A DNA stretch of 64,000 nucleotides from Aurantimicrobium sp. INA4 (GTDB lineage Bacteria; Actinomycetota; Actinomycetes; Actinomycetales; Microbacteriaceae): contig NZ_AP027040.1 of assembly GCF_027924525.1 (NCBI RefSeq), positions 248,001 to 312,000 on the forward strand, given 5' to 3'. A program made the translations under genes and the position numbers. Within the stretch, counting starts at the first letter, position 1. Each line of letters begins with the position of its first letter. Below, piece by piece: positions 57,401 to 64,000 of this stretch. The notes under the pieces are model-generated. The model had not been told where the DNA came from and did not search any database. It saw only the letters and a list, made by a program, of their open reading frames with translations.

Positions 57401-58349
57401 AAGCGTGGATGCGGAAGTTTCACGCGTGGTAGAGCTCGTTCTAGAACACGCAACTGAACGCCCCACCGAATCCCTGATGGTCATCACTGCAAGCCCTAAG
57501 CATGCGGTTCGAGTTGAGCAGTCTGTGCTCTCGGCGTTTGCTCGCCGTCCAGATTTAGCCGAGTTCATTCTTGAGGATCGTGCTGAATCCTTCGCTGTGA
57601 TGACGCTTGAGCAGGCTGTTGCACAAAGCCGTGACCGCGTGATCTTCTCTATTGGTTACGGTCGCACCCCACACGGTCGACTGCTCTCTGACTTTGGTGC
57701 TCTTGCTCTTCCCGGCGGTGAGCGTTTGCTCGCCGTGGGTATGACGCGTGCGCGTCGCTCCATGGAGATTGTTTCTTGCTTCCGCCCCGGTGACATCGAT
57801 GAAAGTCGCCTCTCAGACGGGATGCGTGCCCTGGCAGAAGTTCTCACCGAGACAGAAAAGCCACACACCACCGAGCTGGGCACAGACTCACCAGAACCCA
57901 TGCTCATCGATTTGGCTCAGCGCTTGCAGCGCCGTGGCCTGCACGTCTCTCTCAACCATGCAGGTGAGATTGCCCTGGCTGCCTCCTATCAGGGGCGCGC
58001 CGTCGCGGTAGAGACCGATGCTGTTCTTGCCAAGGGTTCACTGCGTGAATCATTGCGTTTGCGTCCAGAAATGTTGCGTCGTCTTGGCTGGCACTACATC
58101 CGTATTCACGCTTTTGAACTCTTTGCTGACCCCGAAGCTGTTGCCACGCGCGTTGCTGCGCTAATCGGTGTCGAGCCCACAGAAGACGACCACTTCACTG
58201 GTCCAATCGATCTAACTCAGGTAGAAACCGTTGTGGACAGTGCCGACAACGACGTTGTCGAAGAAGAGGTCACCATTACGGAAGTTACCTCGACACCAAG
58301 CAGTGAACCTGATGCCATCACGGCACCGATTGATCTGCCCGAGAAATAA
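54423..58349 (+). CDS. Large SF1 helicase-like protein with degenerate ATPase motifs and PD-(D/E)XK-like C-terminus
   Basis: 1308 residues from a GTG. Residues 1-320 are an uncharacterised N-terminal domain with an acidic start. An SF1-type core follows: Walker A region LPGTGGTQTIVNAIG (about 337-351) has Gly where Lys is required, and the Walker B region VFLVDAGATT (near 863) has DA where DE is required. The two are separated by some 500 residues, mostly helical. Later motifs survive: TKSYRAGGEDLADVVNRRFYGG, VMTLEQAVAQSRDRVIFSIGYGR and GMTRARRSMEIV. Residues about 1160-1260 (AVAVETD..., LRRLGWHYIRIHAFELF) look like the MTES_1575-type endonuclease-like domain. The acidic tail resembles other actinobacterial proteins. 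Probably not an ATPase; role unknown. Confidence 0.75.
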   Translation: MWPRNRRSDDESLEPEETASNIGEQISLDDDPFPELSAEKDEAVDLLAPTAGSLNSALSNINVAEPVWNQWREELSVVGGTSPLIQFVDTPRTRIELTSIHPGGLPSFISGKPTLLSSLIREEFALRNARLAAAAVTAKCTELRSMRSIESVYLALGIAKWTFQDREYCGPVLLRPMTLRRYGKDFELKLSGQPFLNPQLARALESQLGIALDADSFVALANLDGMFNPLPVMERLRGLTQHVPSFEVEPRLVASSFADLSAAMVADVRDLAHPILDALAGNITARTRLTESHKEAVVIGQDERPPATDTLLLDADSEQESIVAEIAAGNSLVVKTLPGTGGTQTIVNAIGVLTAAHKRVLVVGARRSSLDSIHHRLAQVGLEGLTVSPRTLRRDLINAILRNEKATRPNVTDVDDALLRLRKVLLDYRGSLTRQDEVLGVSVLDALEQLSHLSLLPTPPSTTARLPRRAIEGLANSRPEAAASLIKAAALGEFRYGPDDSPWYGANFPTAEETTAAHEQAKRLHQTELPKLLERAEEVFGRTKMRPFENLEELGIYITLLVDIRETLDKFLPSVYDRPLTELITATSGRGSGMSGGDRRRLKKLAYEYVRPGANVPDMHEALIEIQQQRVLWQRYVVAGAVPEVPVGIADLQSAYDKVVAELVVLDIALGLNGTDQSFLKLPIAALTNKVSGLAAESEVLNNLQERTALLAHLRELDLDVLLADLSARHVPEEEVADELELAWWQSVLEGMLTSDKALLGANTSILDRLESDFRLVDDAHASANGGLLAARLAELWKIGLVDLPDEAERLRQALRGDYLSPQQLVELAPRLAKSIAPVWLCSPYEAHLIPDTVGFDAVFLVDAGATTVAENAGAIRRGSSVVVFGDPVTQTPSRFETGMGEFENPLAPVTDADAWHSKSALAQFSGILPARTLTKSYRAGGEDLADVVNRRFYGGKISSLPWAGTFLGHSSLRLHYIADGTGMPDSATGAVESVDAEVSRVVELVLEHATERPTESLMVITASPKHAVRVEQSVLSAFARRPDLAEFILEDRAESFAVMTLEQAVAQSRDRVIFSIGYGRTPHGRLLSDFGALALPGGERLLAVGMTRARRSMEIVSCFRPGDIDESRLSDGMRALAEVLTETEKPHTTELGTDSPEPMLIDLAQRLQRRGLHVSLNHAGEIALAASYQGRAVAVETDAVLAKGSLRESLRLRPEMLRRLGWHYIRIHAFELFADPEAVATRVAALIGVEPTEDDHFTGPIDLTQVETVVDSADNDVVEEEVTITEVTSTPSSEPDAITAPIDLPEK

Positions 58350-58543
58350 TGCCTACCCAGCCTGAACAAGAGCCCAAGCCTCGTTCGCGCACCAACCGCC
58401 GAGTTCAATGGCAACCAGAAGGTGCCAGAGTCGACCCAGCTTTTGTGGATTCTCCTATCGAAGAGACTGGTGAAGATTGGGCTGAGCGTCAGCTCAGCAA
58501 CGACGAACAGCTCAAACGGGATAAACCGCCCCACTGGGGTTAG
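58349..58543 (+). CDS. Small hypothetical protein coupled to the helicase-like gene
   Basis: 64 residues; the ATG overlaps the stop of the large gene (ATAATG), so translation is coupled. The sequence is Pro, Arg and acidic-residue rich (PEQEPKPRSRTNRRVQW, then WAERQLSNDEQLKRDKPPHWG), with no membrane segment. It could be a partner or tail of the large protein. Its stop is interlocked with that of fmdB (TTAG). Confidence 0.65.
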   Translation: MPTQPEQEPKPRSRTNRRVQWQPEGARVDPAFVDSPIEETGEDWAERQLSNDEQLKRDKPPHWG

Positions 58544-58791
58544 TTCGTCGACGAACTGCTTCCACCAGAGGAGCTGCTGCTTCCACTGCTGCCAGTAGAA
58601 GAACCACTAGAGCTCTGACGTGAATCGGTTCGATAAAAACCTGAACCATTGAAGGTCACCCCGACCATGTTGAACAGTTTGCGAAGCTTTCCTTTGCAGC
58701 TGGGGCATTCGGTCAGGCTGTCCTCGCTGAGGGACTGCTGAATATCGAACGCGTTATCGCACTGCGTGCAGCGGTAAGAGTAGGTAGGCAC
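58540..58791 (-). CDS. FmdB-type zinc ribbon protein
   Basis: 83 residues. PTYSYRCTQCDNAFDIQQSLSED and ECPSCKGKLRKLF give the two CxxC pairs of the FmdB/CxxC_CxxC_SSSS family, and the tail is almost all Ser and Gly, which is normal for the family. The role is putative regulatory. Adjacent to the cyclo-ligase gene and possibly co-transcribed (21 bases). Confidence 0.88.
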   Translation of the reverse strand: MPTYSYRCTQCDNAFDIQQSLSEDSLTECPSCKGKLRKLFNMVGVTFNGSGFYRTDSRQSSSGSSTGSSGSSSSSGGSSSSTN

Positions 58792-58812
58792 AAGATCTCC
58801 GAATGAGTCGCG

Positions 58813-59400
58813 TTAGAAGGTAATCAGGGCGGAAGGGGTAACCACACCGGTCACCGGTTGGTCGTGAACTTCCTGAGGCAGAGAATCAACATATTCACTG
58901 TCGAATACAAGAGCATAAACAGGTGGGCGTTTTCCCATAGAGCCCAAGGTCTTATCGAAATAACCGCGACCCCAGCCCATGCGCACACCCTTTTTATCCA
59001 CGGCAGATGCCGGAACAATAATCAGATCAACATCGTTGATGGCGATGGGGCCAATGAGTTCACCGGTGGGCTCGGGGATTCCATATAGACCCACGTTCTC
59101 ATCGGGGGAGTCATTGGCGATAGCCCAGTCCAATAAACCGTCATCGCGGCTCACTGGCAAAAGCACTTCAATCCCGTTGTCATAAGCCCAAGAAAGAAAA
59201 GGTCTAGTTTCAGGTTCACTCGGTGTTGCCAAATAGCACGAGAGGCGTTTCACGCCCCGTGCTGCCACAAGATTCTTGAGGTGTTCAGTGAGCTTGGTGG
59301 TGGCCTCATCACGTTCATGCTGAGGCATCACCCGACGGCGGTCACGAATCTCGGCACGCAAAGCCTGCTTTGCAGTGACCAGATCTTCAGACATATCCAT
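58813..59400 (-). CDS. 5-formyltetrahydrofolate cyclo-ligase
   Basis: 195 residues. AKQALRAEIRDRRRVMPQ at the start, YLATPSEPETRPFLSWA in the middle, and the signature RMGWGRGYFDKTL with ATP-binding residues near the end. It recycles 5-formyl-THF, a side product of SHMT, to 5,10-methenyl-THF. It belongs functionally with glyA, folD and purU though 44 kb away. It is divergent from the acetyltransferase gene. Confidence 0.92.
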   Translation of the reverse strand: MDMSEDLVTAKQALRAEIRDRRRVMPQHERDEATTKLTEHLKNLVAARGVKRLSCYLATPSEPETRPFLSWAYDNGIEVLLPVSRDDGLLDWAIANDSPDENVGLYGIPEPTGELIGPIAINDVDLIIVPASAVDKKGVRMGWGRGYFDKTLGSMGKRPPVYALVFDSEYVDSLPQEVHDQPVTGVVTPSALITF

Positions 59401-59449
59401 ATTCTATTCGCCAGTAAAGAAGCCCAATCCTGTGGTTAGGCTTAGAGAC

Positions 59450-60085
59450 ATGGCAGCCATCATTCCCACACTGCGTGAAGGCCGTGTGAGTATTCGGGGA
59501 ATCAAAACCCGTGATGCCAAAAAGCTCGAAGAAGAACTCATGCGCAACCGCGCCTGGTTGCGCCAGTGGGAAGCCACCGTTCCGCAAAGCTTTGTCAGCT
59601 TTGACACCAAAGCAGGAATACGCAACCTGCTCGCCCACGCACGCGTGGGGGCAGGTATTCCTTTCGCCATTGAATACGAGGGTGAATTGGTGGGCCAACT
59701 CAATGTTTCTGCCATTGCCTACGGGTCACTCTCTTCAGCGCAGCTGGGTTATTGGGTCGCCGAGCGCGTTGCCGGCCAAGGTGTGACCCCCACTGCTGTT
59801 GCGCTTGCCACCGACTACTGCCTGCACAACCTCGGACTCCACCGGATGGAAATCTGCATCCGTCCAGAAAACACCGCCTCGCTGCGCATCGTGGAGAAAC
59901 TGGGCTTCCGCTACGAAGGTCTTCGCCGCCGCTATATACACATCAACGGTGACTGGCGCGACCACTTTGCTTTTGCACTCACCCAGGAAGAAGTCCCGGG
60001 TGGAGTGCTTGAGAGATGGAAGAGCGGCAACGTTCCCGAAGGAATCGGCACAGTCCCTGAAGCCGACTTTGATTTGCTGGGCTAA
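59450..60085 (+). CDS. GNAT acetyltransferase, RimJ/RimL-like
   Basis: 211 residues. SIRGIKTRDAKKLEEELMRNRAWLRQWEA opens an Acetyltransf_3 domain; QLGYWVAERVAGQGVTPTAV is the acetyl-CoA loop; YCLHNLGLHRMEICIRPENTASLRIVEKLGFRYEGLRRRYIHINGDWRDHFAFAL is the RimJ-type end. It probably acetylates N-terminal amines of a ribosomal protein or a similar target. ATG 59450 chosen; no strong Shine-Dalgarno. Confidence 0.88.
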   Translation: MAAIIPTLREGRVSIRGIKTRDAKKLEEELMRNRAWLRQWEATVPQSFVSFDTKAGIRNLLAHARVGAGIPFAIEYEGELVGQLNVSAIAYGSLSSAQLGYWVAERVAGQGVTPTAVALATDYCLHNLGLHRMEICIRPENTASLRIVEKLGFRYEGLRRRYIHINGDWRDHFAFALTQEEVPGGVLERWKSGNVPEGIGTVPEADFDLLG

Positions 60086-60150
60086 ACCTCCTCAGAAACA
60101 CACCCCGGGCTTACAGTAATCCGGCTCGATTCACTCGTACCTTAGAAGTC

Positions 60151-61038
60151 ATGAGTGGTGATTTTCTTAGCGGAGGGATGGTATTCGTAATCGCAGCCGC
60201 CCTGTGGATTATGTATCTCATCCCTACCTACCTCCGTCGCAAGAACTTCGATGCGACCGAACGCAACGCCGTGCGCATGCAACAAACCATCCGCGCCCTG
60301 GCAGAAACTGCCGATGTCCCTGAGGAGATTCGCGTGGAAGCTTCCGCTCGCGCCGTGATCGAACAAAAGCGTGTCCTTCGACAAGCCGAAGCAGCCGCCC
60401 GCGCAGAAATGCGCCACGCAGCAGCACGGGCTGTGGGCTATGACGAGCAAGCCGTCATTGCCGCTCGCCGCGCTCGCCGCAACCGTTTTGCCAGTGCACT
60501 TTTCCTAGCTGCAACAGTGGTCGGCATCATTGCTGGGTCCATCATCTTGGCAACCGGTGGAAGCTGGGAAACACTCGCTATTTCCTGCCTCGCGTTCGCT
60601 CTTGCTTTGGTTATCCAAGAAGTTGTTGTTTCTTCCACCACCGCACAGGCAGCACCTGCGGCGTCGAACCGGTACGCCTCCGAATTCTTTGACCAGTCCC
60701 ACTTCAAACCTGCACAGGTGTCACGAAGCTGGACTCCTACTGCATTGCCTCGTCCGCTGCACCTGTCTGAGGGCACGCTTTCCCAGGCGGTCGTGCAATC
60801 ACAGATTGCTGCCGAGCGCATGCGCCAGTCTGCACAAGAATCTGCACTGGTTGAGCGCATGAGCATGGATCAGGCTGGACTTGAGCAGCTGCGTCGCACC
60901 GCAACCACTCCTCCGGTTCGTACCGAAGCACCTGCACCAGAGGTTGCTTCACGCCTAGCTGGTATGGGTGTGGTGGACTCCACTGCTTCTGCAGAGCTCG
61001 ATCTGGACGCAGTTCTGCGTCGTCGTCGCGCCGGTTAA
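60151..61038 (+). CDS. Membrane protein of unknown function
   Basis: 295 residues. An N-terminal helix (MVFVIAAALWIMYLIPTYLRR) begins the protein; two more helices lie near residues 110-155 (FASALFLAATVVGIIAGSIILA, LAISCLAFALALVIQEVVV). The part between is charged and helical and could form a coiled coil. The C-terminal 130 residues are soluble, ending DLDAVLRRRRAG. Similar proteins occur in Microbacteriaceae near the acetyltransferase gene. No function known. Confidence 0.75.
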   Translation: MSGDFLSGGMVFVIAAALWIMYLIPTYLRRKNFDATERNAVRMQQTIRALAETADVPEEIRVEASARAVIEQKRVLRQAEAAARAEMRHAAARAVGYDEQAVIAARRARRNRFASALFLAATVVGIIAGSIILATGGSWETLAISCLAFALALVIQEVVVSSTTAQAAPAASNRYASEFFDQSHFKPAQVSRSWTPTALPRPLHLSEGTLSQAVVQSQIAAERMRQSAQESALVERMSMDQAGLEQLRRTATTPPVRTEAPAPEVASRLAGMGVVDSTASAELDLDAVLRRRRAG

Positions 61039-61074
61039 GTTAAACCGCTCAAACTTCCGCGGTACATTTGCTCT

Positions 61075-61848
61075 ATGAGCACTCGTCGCGTAGTCATCAC
61101 TGGAGCTAGTTCAGGTATCGGCCAGGCTAGCGCCCGGCTTTTTGCCCAGCACGGCTGGAATGTGGTGGGTGTTGCCCGCCGTGCAGACCGCCTTGCAGAA
61201 CTCGAAGCAGATGCTGGCGTCAGCACCTTCGTTGCTGATGTGACCAAGCAAGAGGATGTCGACTCCCTCCGGGATTTCCTTGCGGACTCTGGTCCCGTGC
61301 ACGCGCTGGTGAACAATGCCGGTGGCGCTTTTGGCGCATCCAGCGTGGAAGAGAGCGATCCTGCCGATTGGCAAAAGATGTTTGATGTGAATGTGTTGGG
61401 TGTGCAGCGGGTGACCAGTGCCCTGCTGCCGCTGCTGCGCAAGGCGGCAGCTGGTGGGCACGCCGACATCATGACCGTGACCTCCACAGCAGGTTTTGTT
61501 CCCTATGAGGGAGGCGGTGGATATAACGCAGCCAAGTTTGCTGCCCACGCTGTGGTGGGAGTCTTGCGTCTTGAACTTGCCGGTGAACCCATTCGCGTGA
61601 TGGAGATTGCACCGGGCATGGTCAAGACCGATGAGTTTGCTCTCAACCGTCTCGCAGGTGACACCAGCAAAGTTGATGCGCTCTATGCCGGGGTGGAAGC
61701 ACCGCTGGTTGCCGAAGATATTGCCGAGGCCATCGTCCACGCACTCGAGCTTCCTGGACACGTGAACTTGGACATGATCACGATTCGCCCCGTCGCTCAA
61801 GCAGCACAGCACAAGCTCATTCGTGGCGAACTCAAACCAAAGGCATAA
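61075..61848 (+). CDS. Short-chain dehydrogenase/reductase
   Basis: 257 residues. VVITGASSGIGQASARLFAQ is the TGxxxGxG nucleotide motif, NNAGGA follows, and the catalytic Ser (TSTAGFV) and YNAAK (Tyr, Lys) are in place. MEIAPGMVKTDEFALNR fits the YdfG/serine 3-dehydrogenase branch. The substrate is unknown. Two bases separate its stop from pdxH, so the two are co-transcribed. Confidence 0.9.
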   Translation: MSTRRVVITGASSGIGQASARLFAQHGWNVVGVARRADRLAELEADAGVSTFVADVTKQEDVDSLRDFLADSGPVHALVNNAGGAFGASSVEESDPADWQKMFDVNVLGVQRVTSALLPLLRKAAAGGHADIMTVTSTAGFVPYEGGGGYNAAKFAAHAVVGVLRLELAGEPIRVMEIAPGMVKTDEFALNRLAGDTSKVDALYAGVEAPLVAEDIAEAIVHALELPGHVNLDMITIRPVAQAAQHKLIRGELKPKA

Positions 61849-61850
61849 GC

Positions 61851-62489
61851 ATGGAATCGCTTTCGCGTCACACCGACTACGGCAATGTTCCCTTCGATGA
61901 GAACATTGCTCTGACAAACCCTCTCGAGCAGTTTGCGCAGTGGCTCACCCAGGCTGAAGCAGAAGACATCTTTGAACCGAACGCGATGGTTGCCAGCACG
62001 ATTGACCCCGATGGCAACGTGAGCTCGCGCACGGTCTTGCTCAAAGGTTTAGATGAGAGTGGCTTCCAATTTGTCACCAACTACACCTCACGTAAGGGCA
62101 AGGCGCTCCTGGCCAACCCCAGTATTTCCCTGCTATTTCCCTGGTATAGCCTCAAGCGCCAAGTGATTGTTTACGGCACCGCCATCAAAGCCAGTGATGC
62201 CCTGAGCGATGAAATGTGGAACAGGCGCCCACAGGGCGCCCAGCTTGCCTCCGCAGCGAGTAATCAGTCTGAGCCGATTGCCTCACGCGCAGATCTCGAT
62301 GCTCAGCTGGCTGAACTGGAGAAGCAGTATCCAGAAGGCACGGCTGTTCCCCGGCCAGAACACTGGGGTGCTTTTCATGTGGAGCCGCATGCCATTGAGT
62401 TTTGGCAGGGACGTTCCATGAGATTCCACGATCGTATCCGATACGACCTTGTGGATGGCCTCTGGCAGATAACGCGCCTACAGCCCTAG
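61851..62489 (+). CDS. pdxH: Pyridoxamine 5'-phosphate oxidase
   Basis: 212 residues. NAMVASTIDPDGNVSSRTVLLKGLDESGFQFVTNYTSRKG holds the FMN- and PLP-binding residues, FPWYSLKRQVIVYG the RQVR-like region, and EFWQGRSMRFHDRIRYDL the C-terminal signature WQGR..R.HDR. It makes PLP from PNP or PMP. The window carries five PLP enzymes that depend on the product: two decarboxylases, GlyA, SerC and the MalY-like lyase immediately after it. Confidence 0.93.
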   Translation: MESLSRHTDYGNVPFDENIALTNPLEQFAQWLTQAEAEDIFEPNAMVASTIDPDGNVSSRTVLLKGLDESGFQFVTNYTSRKGKALLANPSISLLFPWYSLKRQVIVYGTAIKASDALSDEMWNRRPQGAQLASAASNQSEPIASRADLDAQLAELEKQYPEGTAVPRPEHWGAFHVEPHAIEFWQGRSMRFHDRIRYDLVDGLWQITRLQP

Positions 62490-62499
62490 GCTGAAGGAC

Positions 62500-63642
62500 A
62501 TGGCAACTCCGTTCACCACGTATTCCCTCGACCAGCTTCGCACCCGCACCAGCGCTAAGTGGAGACAATACGGGCCGGATGTGTTGCCGCTGTGGGTGGC
62601 GGAGATGGATAGCACTATTGCTCCCTCTGTTGCCGAGGCAGTCAATGCCGCACTGACCGAAGGCGACACCGGCTATGCCCACGGAGATGCCTATGGTGAA
62701 GCTTTCGCGGAGTATTCGAAGCGCCACTGGGACCTCAACGTTGATCCCGCCTACACCCTCCCTGTTATTGATGTCATTCGTGGCTTGACCTCGGTCATTC
62801 TGGAACTGACAGAACCGGGGGCGCCGATTGTGTTGACTCCTCCTGTCTATTACCCCTTCGCCATGATTGTCGGCGGTACGGGCAGAACAGTGGTGAATGC
62901 TCCATTAACCGCTGAAGGTCGTTTCGATGCAGAAAGCCTAGAGAAGGCATTTACTGAAGCAGCAGCTCTGGGCAAGGGTGGCATGGTGCTGATCAGCAAC
63001 CCACATAACCCAGGGGGTGCGGTTCATACTCGTGAAGAGCTCACCATGTTGGCAACCTTGGCTGCAAAGTACAGGATTCGTATTCTCTCGGATGAGATTC
63101 ACGCTCCACTGACGATGCCTGGGTACACCTTTATCTCGATCCTCGATATTCCTGAAGCAGCCGATGCCATTGTGGTGACCAGCGCCTCCAAGTCATATAA
63201 CCTTGCCGGGCTCAAGGCAGCGCTCATTGTGACCAACCCGGCTTCGTCTGAGTTTGTTCGTTCCATGAAGTCCAAGTATTTGGAAGGCCCCAGCCATCTG
63301 GGCACTATTGCTCACGTTGCCGCTTTGAACGGAGGAGACCAGTGGCTGGCCGATGTGAATAAAGACATCGATCGCAACCGCCACCTCGTCACGGAACTGG
63401 TGACCACCTTCCTTCCTGGTGCGAAATACACTCCCGTGGAAGCAACCTATTTAGCGTGGGTGGACTGCCGAGACCTCGGCCTGGGTGATGACCCGGGACA
63501 GGTGTTTCTAGAAAAGGGCAAGGTTGCCTTTAGTAGTGGGCACGTTTTTGGCCCCGGCGGAGAAGGTCATATCCGCGTCAATATGGGAACCAGTCCCGAG
63601 ATACTGACCGAAGCATTCCGCAGAGCCTCACTGGCCCTCTAA
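62500..63642 (+). CDS. MalY/PatB-type C-S lyase or aminotransferase
   Basis: 380 residues. SAKWRQYGPDVLPLWVAEMD is the MalY/PatB N-terminal signature; NPHNPGGAVHTREEL, ILSDEIHAPLTMPGYTF, TSASKSYNLAGLKAA (PLP Lys) and HVFGPGGEGHIRVNMG follow. The family cleaves cystathionine and cysteine-type C-S bonds. It follows pdxH with 10 bases between. It may supply homocysteine for methionine synthesis or degrade thiols. Confidence 0.9.
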   Translation: MATPFTTYSLDQLRTRTSAKWRQYGPDVLPLWVAEMDSTIAPSVAEAVNAALTEGDTGYAHGDAYGEAFAEYSKRHWDLNVDPAYTLPVIDVIRGLTSVILELTEPGAPIVLTPPVYYPFAMIVGGTGRTVVNAPLTAEGRFDAESLEKAFTEAAALGKGGMVLISNPHNPGGAVHTREELTMLATLAAKYRIRILSDEIHAPLTMPGYTFISILDIPEAADAIVVTSASKSYNLAGLKAALIVTNPASSEFVRSMKSKYLEGPSHLGTIAHVAALNGGDQWLADVNKDIDRNRHLVTELVTTFLPGAKYTPVEATYLAWVDCRDLGLGDDPGQVFLEKGKVAFSSGHVFGPGGEGHIRVNMGTSPEILTEAFRRASLAL

Positions 63643-63652
63643 ACCAGTAGCG

Positions 63653-64000
63653 TTAGCTGATTGTTTCCAGTGGCCCTGTATCGGGCAGTGGCGCTCCGTG
63701 CGATCCGCGCAGGTCGGGGCTCCACCTCTTCGTAAAGAAGGCACCAACCGTGGTAATCAGCGCAAAGAGTGCTGCGGCCACAATCGCAGATGGCGCCCCG
63801 TAGTGATCTATGCAGAAACCAGCCACAGCAGCGCCTAAACCAGCACCAATGAGCTGGCCACTGCCAATCCAGGCATAGGACTCAGCAGTTTCACTGAATT
63901 TCATGGTCGCGCTGACGTTGGCAAAGAGCACGGTCAGTGCTGGGGCAACACCTAATCCAGAGATAAAGAGCATCAAGGCCAACCACCAGAAATCAGTGGA
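63653..64000 (-). CDS. MFS transporter, C-terminal part (5' end cut by window edge)
   Basis: 116 codons without a start, continuing past the edge. Three to four hydrophobic helices include WWLALMLFISGLGVAPALTVL and SGQLIGAGLGAAVAGFCIDHYG, fitting the last third of a 12-helix major facilitator. It ends with a short cytoplasmic tail (DLRGSHGAPLPDTGPLETIS). Substrate cannot be told. It is convergent with the lyase gene. Confidence 0.8.
   Translation of the reverse strand, partial: STDFWWLALMLFISGLGVAPALTVLFANVSATMKFSETAESYAWIGSGQLIGAGLGAAVAGFCIDHYGAPSAIVAAALFALITTVGAFFTKRWSPDLRGSHGAPLPDTGPLETIS

Overview
The window looks like chromosome of a small-genome actinobacterium of the family Microbacteriaceae, probably an aquatic streamlined lineage of the Aurantimicrobium / Rhodoluna / Aquiluna type. 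The reasons are actinobacterial marker genes (CarD, GlnR-type orphan regulator, DtxR/IdeR, an XPB helicase pair, MutT1 next to PPK1, LytR_C and DUF3027 proteins), frequent GTG and TTG starts, moderate G+C (about 54 % by eye, low for the family), very short intergenic gaps and several overlapping genes. Genus is inference. I saw no insertion sequence, prophage, rRNA or CRISPR array, and no gap over 300 bases without a gene. The longest gaps (671-903, 50057-50274, 51100-51373) all hold structured or regulatory sequence.

Layout. 1-6.5 kb: a cut ABC exporter, two PLP decarboxylases, a quinone oxidoreductase and class I fumarase. 6.6-11.2 kb: a P1B-type ATPase converging on a three-gene flavin electron-transfer operon (ferric-reductase-like protein, FMN-binding protein, ApbE). 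11.2-15.3 kb: a DODA-type dioxygenase and a one-carbon block, with purU divergent from glyA-folD under a ZTP riboswitch; 5-formyl-THF cyclo-ligase near 59 kb belongs to the same pathway. 15.3-23.4 kb: a Fic protein behind a perfect palindrome, gamma-carbonic anhydrase, glycosyltransferase, a Lys/Ala/Pro repeat histone-like protein, pirin, tRNA-Lys and DsbB with a small partner. 23.4-31 kb: mutT1-ppk1, glnR, ygfZ, a methyltransferase and gpmA. 31-38.8 kb: carD-ispDF-cysS-rlmB, a DsbA-like protein, tRNA-Thr fused almost directly to a CDS, LytR_C protein, cspA behind an iron box, and a DUF3048 lipoprotein. 38.8-43.4 kb: groEL with two CIRCE elements, an orphan WXG100 protein and a PhoP-like two-component system. 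43.4-51.9 kb: XPB helicase and partner, csp-like protein, DUF3027, serC, dtxR, an NlpC/P60 hydrolase under a probable c-di-AMP riboswitch, a 16-codon ORF capped by a terminator, an HNH nuclease and tRNA-Arg. 52-58.5 kb: a toxin-antitoxin pair, a Cys/His-rich small protein beside a CsoR-type palindrome, rlmN, and a 1308-residue helicase-like protein whose ATPase motifs are degenerate. 58.5-64 kb: FmdB, cyclo-ligase, acetyltransferase, a membrane protein, SDR, pdxH, a MalY-type lyase and a cut MFS transporter.

Most of the window is conserved core. The accessory or least explained parts are the degenerate helicase/nuclease-like protein, the Cys/His-rich protein with its palindrome, the Fic gene, the toxin-antitoxin pair, the junction-type RNA at 23405-23490, the leader at 724-825 and the 16-codon ORF at 51210.
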